Shown here one piece after another: positions 11,721 to 26,089 of a stretch of DNA of 64,000 nt. This DNA comes from Strigops habroptila (lineage: Eukaryota > Chordata > Aves > Psittaciformes > Psittacidae). A program made the translations under genes and the position numbers. The notes under the pieces are model-generated. The model saw only the letters and a program-made list of their open reading frames with translations. It had not been told where the DNA came from and did not search any database. Positions within the stretch are counted from its first letter, which is position 1, and the number at the start of each line of letters is the position of its first letter. The DNA lies in NCBI RefSeq assembly GCF_004027225.2, contig NC_044278.2, positions 98,448,743 to 98,512,742 on the forward strand. The letters run 5' to 3'.

Positions 11721-14700
11721 GCACCTGCTTTGTGGATCCTAACAAGGAGCAAATAAAAGATTAGTAAAAAGTGGCTTTTCTCTGTCAAAACTAAAGTTCA
11801 TGGGAGCGTGTCCCTCATGAAATGTAGTACACCTGAGAAACTTCAAAAGATTAAAGTCCATGGCTTTTACATATCTTCAGGCCAGGCCACAGCAGAGTGA
11901 AGATTTTGAACTGATAAACTTCAGGTTTGGGTCAGAGGTCTAAAGTCCACTTGTGTCTTGAGCCCTATATCAATATGTAGGTTAGCATTAGCTTAATCCA
12001 AATATTTACTGAATGCAGAGAAAAGGAAGCACAATGGCAAGTATGAACTGTAAACTATTAAGCAAATGTGAAGGATAATCAGATATTTTGAAAAGCAGCT
12101 ACCCAATGCTATGAATTAGTTAAATAAGAGATGCCCACATAGCAGAGACCCCAAATTACAGCATTAATTACACAAGCAGCAGTCTCTGACATGAAAACAT
12201 TTTACACTAACCTAAAAGATTCATAGAAATATCAGAGGCAGAGTGACAAGAAACATAACTCATTTAGAATTGCCAGAAATTAGATCCTTTAAAAATTAAG
12301 AATTCGTCTAATAGAAATCTGTAGCTGTCAGAGATCAGAGATGCCCTGTCTTTGTATGAATTATATATCCTAAGTCATTCACATCCTGATCTTCCCCAAG
12401 CTTTTACCCTAAAAGGGTTAGCTGTTCTTGTTAAATCCATAAATCTGTAGATACTTGCTCAGTTTAGTTTATTTCCAAGTTTATTTAATTTATTGCCATT
12501 ATTTTTCTGTGTAGCAATCTGAAACAATGGCTAGTTTGGAATCATGTATCTTGATTTTCCCATGAGGATCACATCAGGTGACAGAGGGTTTGGACTAGAC
12601 CCAAGTTGTGACAAGTTAAGCATCAGGTTCCCGGGTGCCTACGTTTAAGGTTATTGGAGGCCAGAATCCTGAACAAGGCACCTTTTACCTGTGTGAAATA
12701 CTGTACATCCCTGGCCAAGCTGCTGGCTTTAGTCAGAGTTATCTAACATCAGCCTGTTCAGCATGCGGGGAGATCTCTGCACACTGCACAGCCCTGAACA
12801 CTTTTCTTAGGGTAGGAAGGAGTAGAAGCCTCTCAGAAAACAGGTCTAAGCTTTCCCTTAGCAGTGCAGGAGCCTGCTTACTAGTTTACTGATTCAACTC
12901 TGTATCTAAGTAATGGGAGACCAGGAGCAGATTCGCACACTAGAGGGAGATCAAACACGTATGTCCAGTAGGCTGTTCCCTAATTGCTTTCCATTTAAGC
13001 TGTTCTACTGGGCACTGATACCATAAAGTCAAACAAGGAAACATAACTCCGCTTCATTTATCATGGCACTTGCCTGAGGGCGAGGAAGACTTGGGTTCCA
13101 GCCTTTCTCTTTGGGATATTTGCTGTCTGTTTACTATATATTTTCTATACTCAGGGTATCAGGTGACAGATTTCTTGAGAGCACTACTCTCCTCTGTGTT
13201 CCTTCAGGCCCAACATATCTCAATTGTTGCACAGCGACCCCAGAATCATACCTGGAAGATGGAAGTTTCCCCTAGGTACCATTTCAGAAGCAGCTCTCAT
13301 GGTTTGATTGCACAAAGCCATGAAAAGGAGTGTTCCTGCTCCCTCTACACCTTTCTGGGGCTGCTTAGAGTCTTTCTCAAGCCAGTTCAGCTCACCAGCA
13401 TGGCAGGATGCCATCTTCCACTTGTTTGGGGATTTTTCCTTTCTTTTCATCTGAGGTAGTTTTCTGCCATTTCAGTGATGTAAAATGACTCAGAGCGATG
13501 CAGCAGGAACAGGGTGCCCCAGCAGAAAGAGGACTTCCCCTTTTGACAGCTGTGAACTCACCACAAGATTAAAGAATGACTTGTCACCTGGAGGCTAGGA
13601 CAGTTTTCTAAAGTAGGAAATGTGAATCTGAATTCCTCTTTTTTTAGACCTGAGGTCTTGTTGCCCTCTCTCTCTGGCTCCATCTCTTCATGTATTCCAG
13701 ATACCCCACTTGATTTTATTGAATGCCACAACACAGAACAGGGGGCTTGGGTGGAACATTTCCCAGTCGTTCCTACTAGGAAAAAAGCTGATTAATTCAC
13801 ATTTGATGCAGTCCTACTGAATTGCGGAGACTGTAGAGAACCAAGTTCCTCTGGCATATGTAGACAACTTCCTGATCACAAAGCCTGTCATGCAAACCAG
13901 CCCACTGCCTAACTTGTCCTCACTCTTCTCTTTATAGACTTGCAGAGATACACAAGGTCTCCTCGTTTGTGTTTCAGTGGAATCTTAGCCTTTACTATTT
14001 CCTTCTACCCTCGCATTTGCAGGGGTGACCCATGGAGATGCAGATCTTCTAGATGGCTCACTGTTCTGCATGACCCAGCCCTCCAAAGGCACATCAAAAC
14101 AAACTAATCACATACTTTGAAAAGGAATTAAAAAACAGAGAAAATCTACATGGTAATTCTGCAGCATCCTTACCCACATCACTGCCTGTGTAGTTAGTGC
14201 TTTAATAAGCATGGATTTCAATTTAAAAAAAATATTTTGATATCTCTGCATAAAAGCGTTATTTTTCTGCACCACTTTACTAAGACTTTGTATGAGACTT
14301 TTCCATAGGATACTGAATATCAAAGAGTTCTCTTTGAAAACATATGCAAAAAAAAAAAAAACCCAAGTTACTGAAAAAGGTTCAGTAGTTTACACAAGTT
14401 TTCTTCACCGTTACCATTTTTTATCACAACCCAAATGCAATAAATCCCCTGATTTAGCTTTTACCCTTACAAGCCATGGTTTTAACTCATGTTTTAAATA
14501 TGGGTTGGAAAAAACAGTAAAAATTGTCTCTTTTTACTCACAGGCATGTCCTGCTGATGCACAGTGTGTTTTCTGTCACAACTCTAGTAGTTTACTCAGT
14601 ATTCCTAACTGGTTTCAGTAACACTGCAGCATTACACAAAGCAGGGTAACTCTTAAATGAGTAATCACACAGCTTTAATAAGTTTAACCCATATAAAGTA

Positions 14701-17700
14701 CTCGGAGATCACTACTGTGAAGAATAAGCAGACAAACACAGAAGAGAGCTCCAGTTCATTCTACAGAACTGTGTCCAACAACACATCAATTTACAACTCT
14801 CAAAGCTTCTGTGCGCACCTTTCCACTATCACCAATGCAGAACAGTCCAGGTTAGTTTTTCACCATGAGAAATGAAATTGTATTAACATGTATAAGCACA
14901 ACAACGTCTCCAAGCCATTGAACAGTCCCAGCCAGTATTCAAGTTGAATCCTCTGCTAATGCTTAAGGCTCTGGAGACCTATCCATAATTATTTATGTAC
15001 CTATTGTCCAAGTGTTCCTTGAGTTCACAGTCATAATGCTGACTGCAAACTAAAAATAGTCGAAATGAAGAGACAGGCAAAGACAGAAGGCTGCAATGAA
15101 GTTTCTGTATCTCAGTGTTTATTACTTAAAATAACATCTAACCTTATTTATGATCTGTGCATGTTTCTTAGGGATGCAGTGGCATGTCTGTTACAGCTCA
15201 AGGGACATGAATTAAAGTAGTGTTGCAGCATTGTTGAAGGCTGCACCCTGCCAGCTGAACCGTAACTTATCTACCTCTTTGGGATAGGGATTCAGAGGTT
15301 AAGAATTGGATGCTACTGTGTCGTGCCTATTGCGTTAGCCAACGGCACATAAGGGAGTCTTGAGCACATTAGTCCACGGGGTCATCTAGGCTCAGGGGAG
15401 AAGCTACAGACAAACCTTTGTTTCTTACTGGAAAAAGAGATGGTATTTTTATATGACCAAGCTTAAGTAATAGTTGTGAGATCATAGCTGAGAGGGGTGT
15501 GCTAGAATATGATTTCATTTAATAGATCCATCAGAAAACGAAGAGCTAACTAGCCTCCATTTTCCTGGATATTTTTTAATCCATTTTTCTTTGTACTGTT
15601 CATTGATCTGTTCAACTGCCCTAACGGAATCATTAGATATTTCCCTGGTGAAAAAAAACCCAAAACATCAAACTCTTCCAGTCCCACTTGCTGGGCGCAG
15701 TCTTCCAAGTGCCAATAAACTTTTGCAGGGATATTAAATCAGTCTGCAAGTTGTCTGACAGATTCTTAGGCTACACAGCCTTCTTATGTGCACGTTAGTG
15801 TAAAGGGTAGATCCTTTTTTTTTGCTAAAGCAATGGTATCCGTGTCTCCCTTTGTTGCAAAAGGAGATGAACTCTTGCTGTATGTGGAGTCCACTGATAA
15901 TAGCACTCCATACCTGACAAATGTAGAGCACCCATTTTAAAAGAAAGAACTGTGCAGCCTATTTCAGACCAGCAGACAGGTCAGCATTAGCTCTTCCATG
16001 CACTGTAAATGCATGACTGCAGTTACTAGCAATAATCTGACTTGCTTGAGGCAAACAGCAGCAGACAACTGCAGCAGCACAGGGTGTGGGTCAGCTGGGC
16101 ACGTTGGCCAGCTGCAAGGTAAGCATGACTGCAGCAGTTCACCAGGCCCAGGGAAATGCTTCCAGCTTCTCCTGAGGAAAGCCACGCTAGGAGGGAGTAC
16201 TCCTCTGTGGACTTCCTGCAGCTCCCAGGTATTGCATTAAGGCCTCCTAATTCTCATACCTTTTGTATGGACACAGTCTACCATCAGTGAGCAGTATTCA
16301 GTCATAAGCTCTTCCACAGTCTATGGTGGTTATCCTTTGTCTACATTTACTCTACCGCACTTACCAGCATGTAAGCAGCAAATGATATAAATAACTCATA
16401 TTCACAGTCTCTTTCTTCATGTATACTTCCTATTCAAGGGACAGCTGAAGACCAGACAAACATCCTCCCAAAATGGCTTAGCTACAGGTGATCCTTCTTA
16501 CCTGCATGACCCTAACTCCCTCTCCATGCCTTTGCACCAGCCAGGCTCTACCTTCCCTGAGTCTTAGTGTTCTGCTGCCAAGATGTCTTTTCTCCTTTGA
16601 ACATTCAGCAACTTGTTGTTCTAGCAGAGTAAACTTCAATATCTATATTGAACCCAAGCCTTTGTCGCTGGCATGTTCTGTACTATATTCCTTAAGAATG
16701 AGGTGACACTGAGTCTCGAATTCCCATCTGTTTTTTGCCATGTTCTAATATTTCATCTGGGGTTATTCTGAAGCTGTATAAAGATTCCATTCCAAAACAA
16801 AGGGAAATACTGAGTGTCAGCTTTTGGACTGGAGATCAGAAGAGCTGTTTGAACCACAGGATGATGAAGAATCACTGAGTTCTGCAAACAGTTTTGGCAA
16901 ATTCACTTTGTATGGTCTCTGGAACGCAGCCTTCCACATGTGGGACAAATCTTTATCTTCCTATCTTTGTAGAGTAGGGAAAGGTTTAGCTAATTATGTC
17001 AAGGACAGGCTTCATCCTGTAGCCACATTACAACCTGAGTTGCACAGGCTGTCATAAACTACCCCACTGCATACTCTCAATCATCTGCTGTCAAACTAGG
17101 AACTAGGTCAAAACCACAAGGAATTTCTAAGTCTTTTTGGCTGACTAGGTCTGATGCCATTTAAGGTCTCAACAACAGAAGTGCTGATAACTTCTGTATC
17201 TCCTTGCCAAAAAACAAAAAAACCAAAACCATATCCATGGCCATCTTCCAGTCTTTGAGCCAAGTCATAAGATTTGGAAATGGTAATCAACTGTGTCAGC
17301 TCTTCCTTTGGTAGTTTAACAAGTCTGCCTAGGTTCTGCCTGGTAGAAGGTTTCATGATAATGAGAGCTTAAGCACAGATGAGGTTAGAACAACCTTTAC
17401 TGGCTTTTAATCAAAAAATAACATTCTGGTCTCATATGTTTTCTGATGAGATGTTTAACTTTACTGTTCTTGACAATTTATTTTCTCAATAAATGCTTCA
17501 TAAGAAAAGGAACAGAACTAAAATAACTGGTTTTCTCCAGGAGTACTGCAATGGGACTACAAAAAGGACCAATTATTCTCATAAAGGAGACAGCAAACAA
17601 TTTCATGCCAGTATTTGCTAGAAAGCTAGAAAAAAAGAATGGTTGACTGCTCAAGAATATATCAGATTTAAGCAACTTTTGTGTGCACTATTCATGTTTT

Positions 17701-20700
17701 CATGCATTGCCTCAACTTCCATGATATCTCTGAAATTCTTATACCCAAAATCTGGACCTTTTTTGGTTCACTTACCAAATGAATTATATTGGGAAAGATT
17801 GTTTACCAAAATTGATAAATACAGCTAGACAACTTCTTACTTGTGCCATGTCTTTCACATACTTGCCAGTGCCTTCCTGAGCTTCCTAAGCTAACCAAGG
17901 AAGAACTAACTTCATATCCTGGATGTTGCCTTCTCCAGACAATCAAAGAGGATCATCGCTAAATTCCAAATATAGGGTCACTGCTCAGGCACCCTAGAAA
18001 TAAATTACACCTGATTCAAAGGAGAAAGAATGTGTTCGCATATTACACTGAAAAGACTAAATGAAGGAAAATCCAATGCAAGGCCCACTCCATTCACTGA
18101 AACCATAGATGCTCTGCCTTCAATACTGAAAGAGTTCTGCAGAAAGCAGTGAGGGAAGGTTGATCGTGCTGCATGAACCTCCCCCTTCATGAAGGAATTC
18201 CAGGAGTGGCTTGAACAGACCTGTATGTTTAAGGGAATCTAATTTTACATGTACTGATTTCTCTGCATTGTAAAATAATGAAGCATTCTTTCTATCCCTG
18301 GCCACTTCTGATTTACTGAAGATTATACAGTACATCAGTTTAGTCCTAATCAGGAAGATGGGCATGATAATTTATTTACCCTCAAAAAACCCCTATTGAA
18401 TTTTCCAACAGTAGGGCAAAAGATTTTAATGTCAGCATAGAAGCTCCTCACTATGAACAGCAAACATTCACAGCGGGGTACGAAGTGATTTTGTTGATTA
18501 CCAAGGACTCCAATTACCCTGCCTGCAGGCTGCACTAAAAATCCTGGCGTTTTAGCTCCTTCCCTCCTAAGATGTTCTCTATTAATGTAAGCATTATGCA
18601 TGTATCTCTGTAGGTGTGCAGTGAACACCAAGCAACTACATTCCCCATTTTAAAGAAGTTTTATTATGCACGGTGATTACTTTAGGGAGAATACCATCTC
18701 TGCTAGTAAGTGCAAATCTAATGCATAATAGAGTTGCATGAGTTTGAGCAGTGTGCAAGAGCTTTTATTTTTCCATCAAGCAAGATGGTTGGGGAAAGCA
18801 TTTGCAGAGTGGTCATTCATAAAGCCACTACTGCACTCAGTCAGATAGTTAAGAACTAGGAAAAGTCAGCAATCATGTAGACTGCTATTCTCAGCTGTGC
18901 TTAGATAATAATTTACAAGGATCCTAAAGTTTCTTAGGAAATTCACATTCCTAGCTAGCTCTGGAAAAGGTTCATTCTTTCCATGTTTCCGCTGCAGACT
19001 TGTCAACATTTTGCCCCTAATTTAATCTGCATTTCTATTCGCTTACAGTTGAATCCCATATGGGCCTTTTAGATAGGACTATGTCCTGTACTGATTAATT
19101 CTTCATTCTCGAAGAAGAGGACAGATCAAAGTGAGCAATGTACCCAAGATGGCCGTTGCCTTTGTAGACAGTAAGACACTAAATAACTTCAAAATAAAGC
19201 TCACGTTTCCCAGAGCTTTGCTTAACACGGCAAAAAAACTTAAAGGAAACATTCACTGGATGTGAAGTCAGTGCCAAACATTATCTTTAATATCTGAGAG
19301 ATAATGTAATAAAAAAAAAAAAAGGGTGTATTTCTCATTTTGCTAAGACACAAACATACATCAAAATGTTACGTGACGACACACCATTTGTCTTTGATAA
19401 GCACCACTAAGTCAAAAGGAACAGACCTTCATATAGAAGAAAGGTTTCCAGCATAGAAGAAATTTCACACAAGAAACTCATCAAATGCCGGAACAGAGCC
19501 CCAACATGGTTGTACTAACAGTATCTTGTTTTCTATTGTGAGGCATTATACATGCACACAGTATTTCAAACACAGATGTCATTTAGTAGATTGATTACAT
19601 TAGTGCAAGGTTTCTCAAGTTTTATGATGCCATGGGTTTCTCAACAGCAGGGAACAGTCACTCTTACAGATCTACTATATTTTTGCCAGAAAATAAAAGG
19701 CTAATGATTTGAAATATGAATGCCACAGTAAGGCACATGATTAATAGTCACTGAGTAATAAAATCATTGCTGACAAAATATGTCCACTGAAAAGTTTAAA
19801 TCTTTTCCAATGAAAAGTTTAAATATCCCCTCGGGAAATGAGTCCTCAGTCTTGTTTCCAGTGCTGTGGAGGCATTTTATTCAATGGCTTGTGAGGCAAG
19901 TGTTGTGAAGCAGTTCCCAGCATATGTACAAGAACCAAGACTTCCCATTCTCAGACACATTCCTCTATAAAACAGGAGGCTGTGTACCTCTCCACTTAGA
20001 CTGTGTCCTCAAGAATCTTGCACTCTTTGCTGAACAGCTCAATTTCAACAAGAGTTCAGTGACCTCAGGCTAGACCTTTCCATAGCTCACTGGCTGTTTC
20101 AGAAAGGAGGTACCCTAGATTAAATTCCTTTAAGCTAAGGAGGACCCAGAACCCCTCTGCTCCATTGTGCTGTAACCATTATGTTGCTGTGGTAACATAG
20201 TCCATCCTTCCTACCTTTCTCAGAAGATGGTCTGGTGTTCAGCCTCCTACAAAGAGGTACAAGTCCCTAGTGAAGCCCTGAGGCAAGTGCCTCTTGAAGC
20301 ACATATTTCAAATGTATCGTGTTTTCTAGCAGCTGACTCCAAATGGCTTTGTCCACACACACATCAAAACAAAACCAGAAATTGACTTGGCGAGGCATTC
20401 AGAGCCCTCATACCATCAAGGGAGAGCCACCTTACTAAGCCTACATAAGATTCCCCTACTGCTGTAAGGTATGTCTTGATCTTGTCTGTAATCCTTGTCT
20501 CTTCCTTCATGTCACTAGTACACAACCACACCTCCACCAGCATGTTGTCCAGCTGAATGCTAACACATTTGAAGCGTGCTTCATTTTCAATTGGACCTGT
20601 TACCCATCAAACTCCCCACATGTGGAGACCCAATTATAAATGCCTGTCCCAAGGGAAGGGACAAGAAGGCACAGCCAGGGAAGGTGGGACAGTCCCTACT

Positions 20701-22211
20701 GATAGCAGCCCTGCCTGCATCAGGTGAAGATCATCATAGAGCTGCACACACGCTGCCCTCACCCCACTGTAGGAAGATCCAGTCTTGGGCATTCCAAAGA
20801 ACCAAACCACCTACTTTACACTGTGAGAATCACCCTGCTGTCACCAAGCACCTACTCATGCTCAGCATCTTTCAACTGAGGGGCTAAGGCAGGCAGGCAG
20901 AACTGCTACAAGTGCTATCAAAACTTTACCAGAAGGGGATTATACAGCCTTGTTGTGGAAATAAGATCCATTCCCCAACTCTTCATTAAGGCATAATTAA
21001 TTGGGAAATCACTGTTACTTCTGCTAGAGAAAACTAGATTGGGAGTATCATGGGAAAAGAAAACAAGCTGAGCAAGGAATTCTTTCCAGGATATGCGCAG
21101 TCCATGATCTCATTTCTTCATCCCCTGAAGAACCTCTGCATGTTTATAGTAGTCAGTCATAAGTCTTGTACACAGTGTACACAAGGTACACAGTGAATAG
21201 CACCAGCCTACTGGAAGTCCGAAATAACATTAAAGAAACCTGAAAGGAGGTGCTGCTTCAACCAAAAGGAATATGGACGTGGTGACAGACTCCAGCTCAG
21301 GGAGTGGCTGCCCCCACCAGAAGACTTCTGGTGCTGTCCATCACATAGTGAGCCAGAACATAGCCCCCTAAGCCAAGGCAAAGATCTGACCTGACATCTA
21401 GAGATGGGGGAGGGAAAGGGGTTATCACCACCACAACCTGGCCCCTACCCTCACTCTTTTCTTGTTCTTAGCAACCTTGACCTGGTGCCACCACAGTCAA
21501 GGCCCAGATAATTGGGTTATAAAAGATAAAGTAGCATCCACCTTTTTTTCTGAGGCTTTTGATCATTCTCCTTGCTCACATCAGCTGGCCTTCAGGACCT
21601 GGTACAATAGGATGCAAGCACTAAGTGCCTGCCACTTCCCTATCTGTCTCTCTTCCCAGCAAAGCCCCACAAGGCTGCACCACTCCACTACCTGTTAGTT
21701 GTAGTGCAAGCAGCCCAGACAACAATTGCTGCTGTTTCTTCATTGCTTTCAGTAGACCTCTGCAATGACTGTCACTCTTATTACTGGACCAAAACCCACA
21801 GCTACTCAACCTGCATTCTCCGGCACCTGGAGACTGTTAGGTAAGACAGCATATACCTCACACATGTTGGTGAGGAAAGTCTTCATCAATTTTATCTAAC
21901 CCCACAGGAGAAGAGGGTAGCCCCATCCAAATACCAACAGTGGCACAGCAGGCCCTTGTCCCATTCACATCAGAAGTGCCACCATTCTAGACAGCCCTCC
22001 ATTTCCCAGAACTTCCCCACACAACCTTCAAAAACTAAGTAAACCAATAATCACTCACCCCCAGGAAGCCTCTAAAATCTGCCAGCTAAGACAATTTCCT
22101 GTGCTGATTCCTTAACACCTGCAACCTTGTCTTCCTACACAGCTGGCTGCTGGTGGTGTAGATCATTAAAGGACCTAGATGCCCTAATGCAGGCACGTGT
22201 CAATACAGGCG
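11721..22211. other. Intergenic, no gene seen
   Basis: A 10-kb spacer between ALG5 and SMAD9. The longest open frame (13070-13459, + strand, 129 codons) contains hydrophobic stretches but no recognisable family, no splice context and no homology I can name. Simple A tracts occur at 14348-14361 and 19310-19322. A 23-bp step direct repeat of TGAAAAGTTTAAAT lies at 19788-19824. The stretch from about 20.5 to 22.1 kb is richer in C and G and in CCACC/CAGCC words. It might be an old LTR or other repeat, but I could not find paired termini. Confidence 0.5.
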
Positions 22212-22239
22212 AACATCCAAACTTTGCTGTTTGGATGTT
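22212..22239. repeat. Perfect 11-bp inverted repeat (hairpin)
   Basis: The arms AACATCCAAAC (22212-22222) and GTTTGGATGTT (22229-22239) flank a 6-nt loop. The flanks do not extend the pairing. No function is evident. Confidence 0.75.
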
Positions 22240-25200
22240 ATAGCAAAGGGTAACTGAATTGTGGCACTGCTGCAGTGTATGTTAAATATCTGTGCCTGGG
22301 ACTTGGTATTTTACACAGTGTTGTGATTTGTTATCCACACCAAGGCAGAGATGCACAGACCACATCATAATTTTTCTCCTATCAGAGCTTAAGAACTCTG
22401 GCTTCCCTAAACATAAATGGAGAGTTTGAGGAAACACAAGCCTTTGATGTGTGTGGGGAGATGTAATGCATTTAGGCAGAGTATTTTAATTATGTGAATT
22501 ACAACAGGACAGCCTGCTCTTTTTTGCCTGCTGAGTCATTTCCACTTGGACTTTGCAGACACGGACCCATGCACTGAGTGTTTAAGTATTTGGAATAAAC
22601 AATTAATGCTGTGCTCTAGCTTTCGCAAGCCTTAAGCAGAAAAAAAGAAATCACTCCTTTTCTTCTTTATTTCTCTGTGCTTGTTAGTGCCTCCTTTGGA
22701 AGAGACTGGAGCTAGCTGAATGTCCCAGTTTGAGATACACAGTGCCAAGGGCCAGTATGCTGAAACTATCTCACCCAGTTCCCAGGGACTGACTTCTGAA
22801 ATGTCTCTGAGGCTTTCAGTTGCCATCCAGTCTCATTCGTGTACAAAATATGGAGAGATGACTCAGAGTAATTTCTTGCCCTTTATGAAGAAAACCTGAT
22901 ACCTTGTGCATAGATGTGGTGTTTCTATACACAGTTTACATACTTACCACCAACTTAGTTTTATTTTTTTAGTCTTTTGATTTTTTCATACAGTAATTAT
23001 ACTGCTGAAGACTGTAGCTAAATGAGGTGTTTATTCAGCATTTGTGCCTTCTAAAAATTTACTAATGAAGATCTTTTAGAAAAGTTTTTCCCTCCGCCTG
23101 TTCACTAGGCAGTATAACTTTTTCCATTTCTTTGATCCTGAAACCCCCCTTATTTTTGATTATTCTTCCCTTGGCAGCTGAAGGAAAATGCGGCAATATA
23201 TAACAAACCCTTCCCCACCCCTCCAGTTAACAAAGATACCAGTTGTAGATCAAAGAATCCATCAGAACAAACTGCTTCCTATGCAATAAACCCTCTGTCT
23301 CTGGAATAAGCAAGTTTATCTTCATTGTGCATTCTGATAAGATGTTATTATAGTAGTGACTTTAATTACATTTCTCATTATTACATTAGTGTGCAGTAAC
23401 ATAGGGTTTCACTGAATCTAAATGTGTTGGTTTGTAGAATATGGTGCCTTTAAGTCTTGTGATGGAGGGAAGTAAAACTTCAGAAGCCACAAAACAACAA
23501 AATAATGATCAATTTTACGGTTGGGCAGATATCCCTGTGGAAGGAACAAGGAAATTTTTCTGGAATATAAACTGGAAGGTGGAAAAAGATGAAGAGACAT
23601 CATAAAAAGGCAATGGTATATACACCACTTTACATCCCTGTAATGCAAATGTGGTAAGGTTCTAGAAAATAAGTGGCTGCTTTATGACTTAAGGAATAAA
23701 TACTTTTTTGTCCAAAGTTTCTATAGTGATATACCTAGAGGTATATTTTAGTGGCACATCTTTAAACGTTGATCTATTTTTCTCCATATTCTTTATTCTT
23801 CTCTCCCTATTTTTCTTTTTACTGGTAAGACTAGAAGTTGTATGACTAATGTGCTATCTCAAAGTATTTAATCTTAAGCATTGAGTGGTTTAAAAAATAT
23901 TTGTAGGTTTAAAAATATTCTCTAAGATTTGTACATTTTGGATGTCTAACAAATAGTCACTGAACAGATAGATACTCAGTAAAACAGATTCTCATGTAAC
24001 TCAGCTTCTCTGATAATTTGATTAAATGTGAGGCCTGGTGTTTGGTGCCAGGTGATTCCCAGGGGAGTGAGTTTATCACATGCTTAGGCTTGCAATTCCT
24101 TGCTCAATAACTGCTTGATCTCTAACTTATTGAAAATGGTGGTGGTTCTCATGGACTAAACTTTGACTGCAGTCAACTTTAAATGGGGGCATAAATTACC
24201 AAATGCATCTCCCTTTGAGACCTCCAAACAGACCATTGTCACTGGTCCTACGGAGTAGTAATAACTTTGTGATCTCCAAGACAACTGCTATTAATGTCTT
24301 CATTAGCAAGGACTGGATTGGAGTGCAACTATTTTCTTCTTGGAACCTCTAGGCAAAATATTCAGTTGGTACCCAACTTGTTTTAAAGCAAGCACATGGT
24401 AAAACGAGGCATTGCTTGACCCCTATTGCTTGAAGCAACTATGAGTTTATGAGATTCTTTTTACTTCTGCCAGCTAGTGAAAATGCAGATAGATCTGATC
24501 CATATAAATCAAGTTTTAAATTAAAATACATTGAGTTTTCTCATACAAATGGCATTTTCCCTTCTAATCACTGTATCCTGCTTTAATGCCGACACTGAAC
24601 AAATAAGCTTTGCTTATCAGTACAATGTTCTTGTCTGTCAAATATCACTGAGGATTTTTTTTTCTTTCCTTTTATTATATTTTTGATTTTAAATAGTCTA
24701 GTTTATAAAGATGTCTTCCCCCCACACACCACATCCCCGGAAAGCATATATACTGTCTTTGCTCAAACCATGGGAGCGGTTTAATATAAAACATAATTAA
24801 GGAGATGTTTGCCATCAGTATTAATTGTGAACATCCTTTCATGTTTTCATCTGGAGAAGGAAGGCTGGGGACACCATTTAGTGAAGAGAGTTTCAAATGA
24901 CATTCCAAGATGGGCTTTCTCAGAAGGTGAAACACATCATTACAGTCTCTGTTTTAAGACGAGGTTGCAAGTCCATGAAAAAGGCGGGGAGGGAGAAGTT
25001 ACTTGCCTGTTGCCTGTTGCTGTGACCATTATTTTCCCTTTCTACAGCAAGAACATGAAGAAACCACATAAGCATGAGGATAGAAATAAGCATACCTTCA
25101 AAATAAACACAATATGCAAGGGCTTTTTGGGGATTACTGCTGCACTATGGATGGTTTATGAAGATAAAACATGGTGAGAACTACAAACATAACGCTTTTG

Positions 25201-26089
25201 TACGCCCATCCCTTAACATTATAAAGGCAAAAGCATTTTGTTTCAACTTTGCACCAAACTTCTGTAGATGGAACTGTTTAAGCTGAGCTTGAAAAGGAAG
25301 AAGGCCCACAAGAACTGAAATTAGCACTCTAGGATGACCCTACTCTTGATATTTCTAAAACATGCTGATCTTCATACCTCTTCTTCAGTGATAATGTGGC
25401 CAAAAGAAATATCTCTATGTGGATAGACTTTTAAATGTACTTCCAGGAAGGGTCAGGAAGGATGTCCTGTCAGGTCAATAATTTCTTGTGAAAAGTTCTG
25501 CTCACTTAGGATGGCTTCGCAACCACCAAAAATTCAGCATCTAACATAAAAGAAACAGTCAAGATTCAGTCTTGACTGGTAGAGGAAGCTATCACTAAAT
25601 TAACGAGACTGCTTAAGTGCAAGGTATGGCTTGATTCATTTGTGATGTGTAACCAGAAGACTGCTCATACAGCTATACGTATTCTTGGTAATTTAAAACA
25701 ATAACCCAACAATCCAGTCTCACAAAGCTGAAACAGTTAAAAGCTAAATCAGCAGAAAAGAAATAAAATAAATAGAAAAGGGGATAATAATTAAGAACTG
25801 CCTAAAACATTCTAGGAGATGCTTTCAAAACCACAATCTGACTGAGAAAAGGCTATTCTGGTTAACAGGGAACAGACAGACTCAGAAGGACTATGAATAC
25901 AAATATATTCTATAAAACACAGGAGACAAAAAAGAAATAGAGATTTTAGAAAAAAAATAATAATGGAAACAGAAGGAGGAGAAATCCATGGCTAGCAGAA
26001 ATAACAGTAAGAAAGGAGTTAAGTATCCCAGAACTTAAAGTAATTGAAACAATTATTTGTATCAGTATGAGGTGGAAATGATAGAACGG
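22240..26089. other. Intergenic, no gene seen
   Basis: AT-rich spacer with no coding signal that I can support. It holds a small perfect hairpin at 25556-25578 (9-bp arms CAGTCAAGA/TCTTGACTG, 5-nt loop). Confidence 0.55.

Noticed and set aside
13070..13459. 129-codon open frame between ALG5 and SMAD9
   Set aside because: No family resemblance, no promoter or splice signals, and a length that can arise by chance in a 64-kb six-frame scan.
15640..15760. LTR-like end with CCAATAAA
   Set aside because: Only a few suggestive words; no TG...CA boundaries or second copy were seen.
20500..22150. Possible LTR or endogenous retroviral remnant
   Set aside because: The composition shifts and a TATAAAA word is present, but I found no paired terminal repeats, primer-binding site, target duplication or retroviral protein words.
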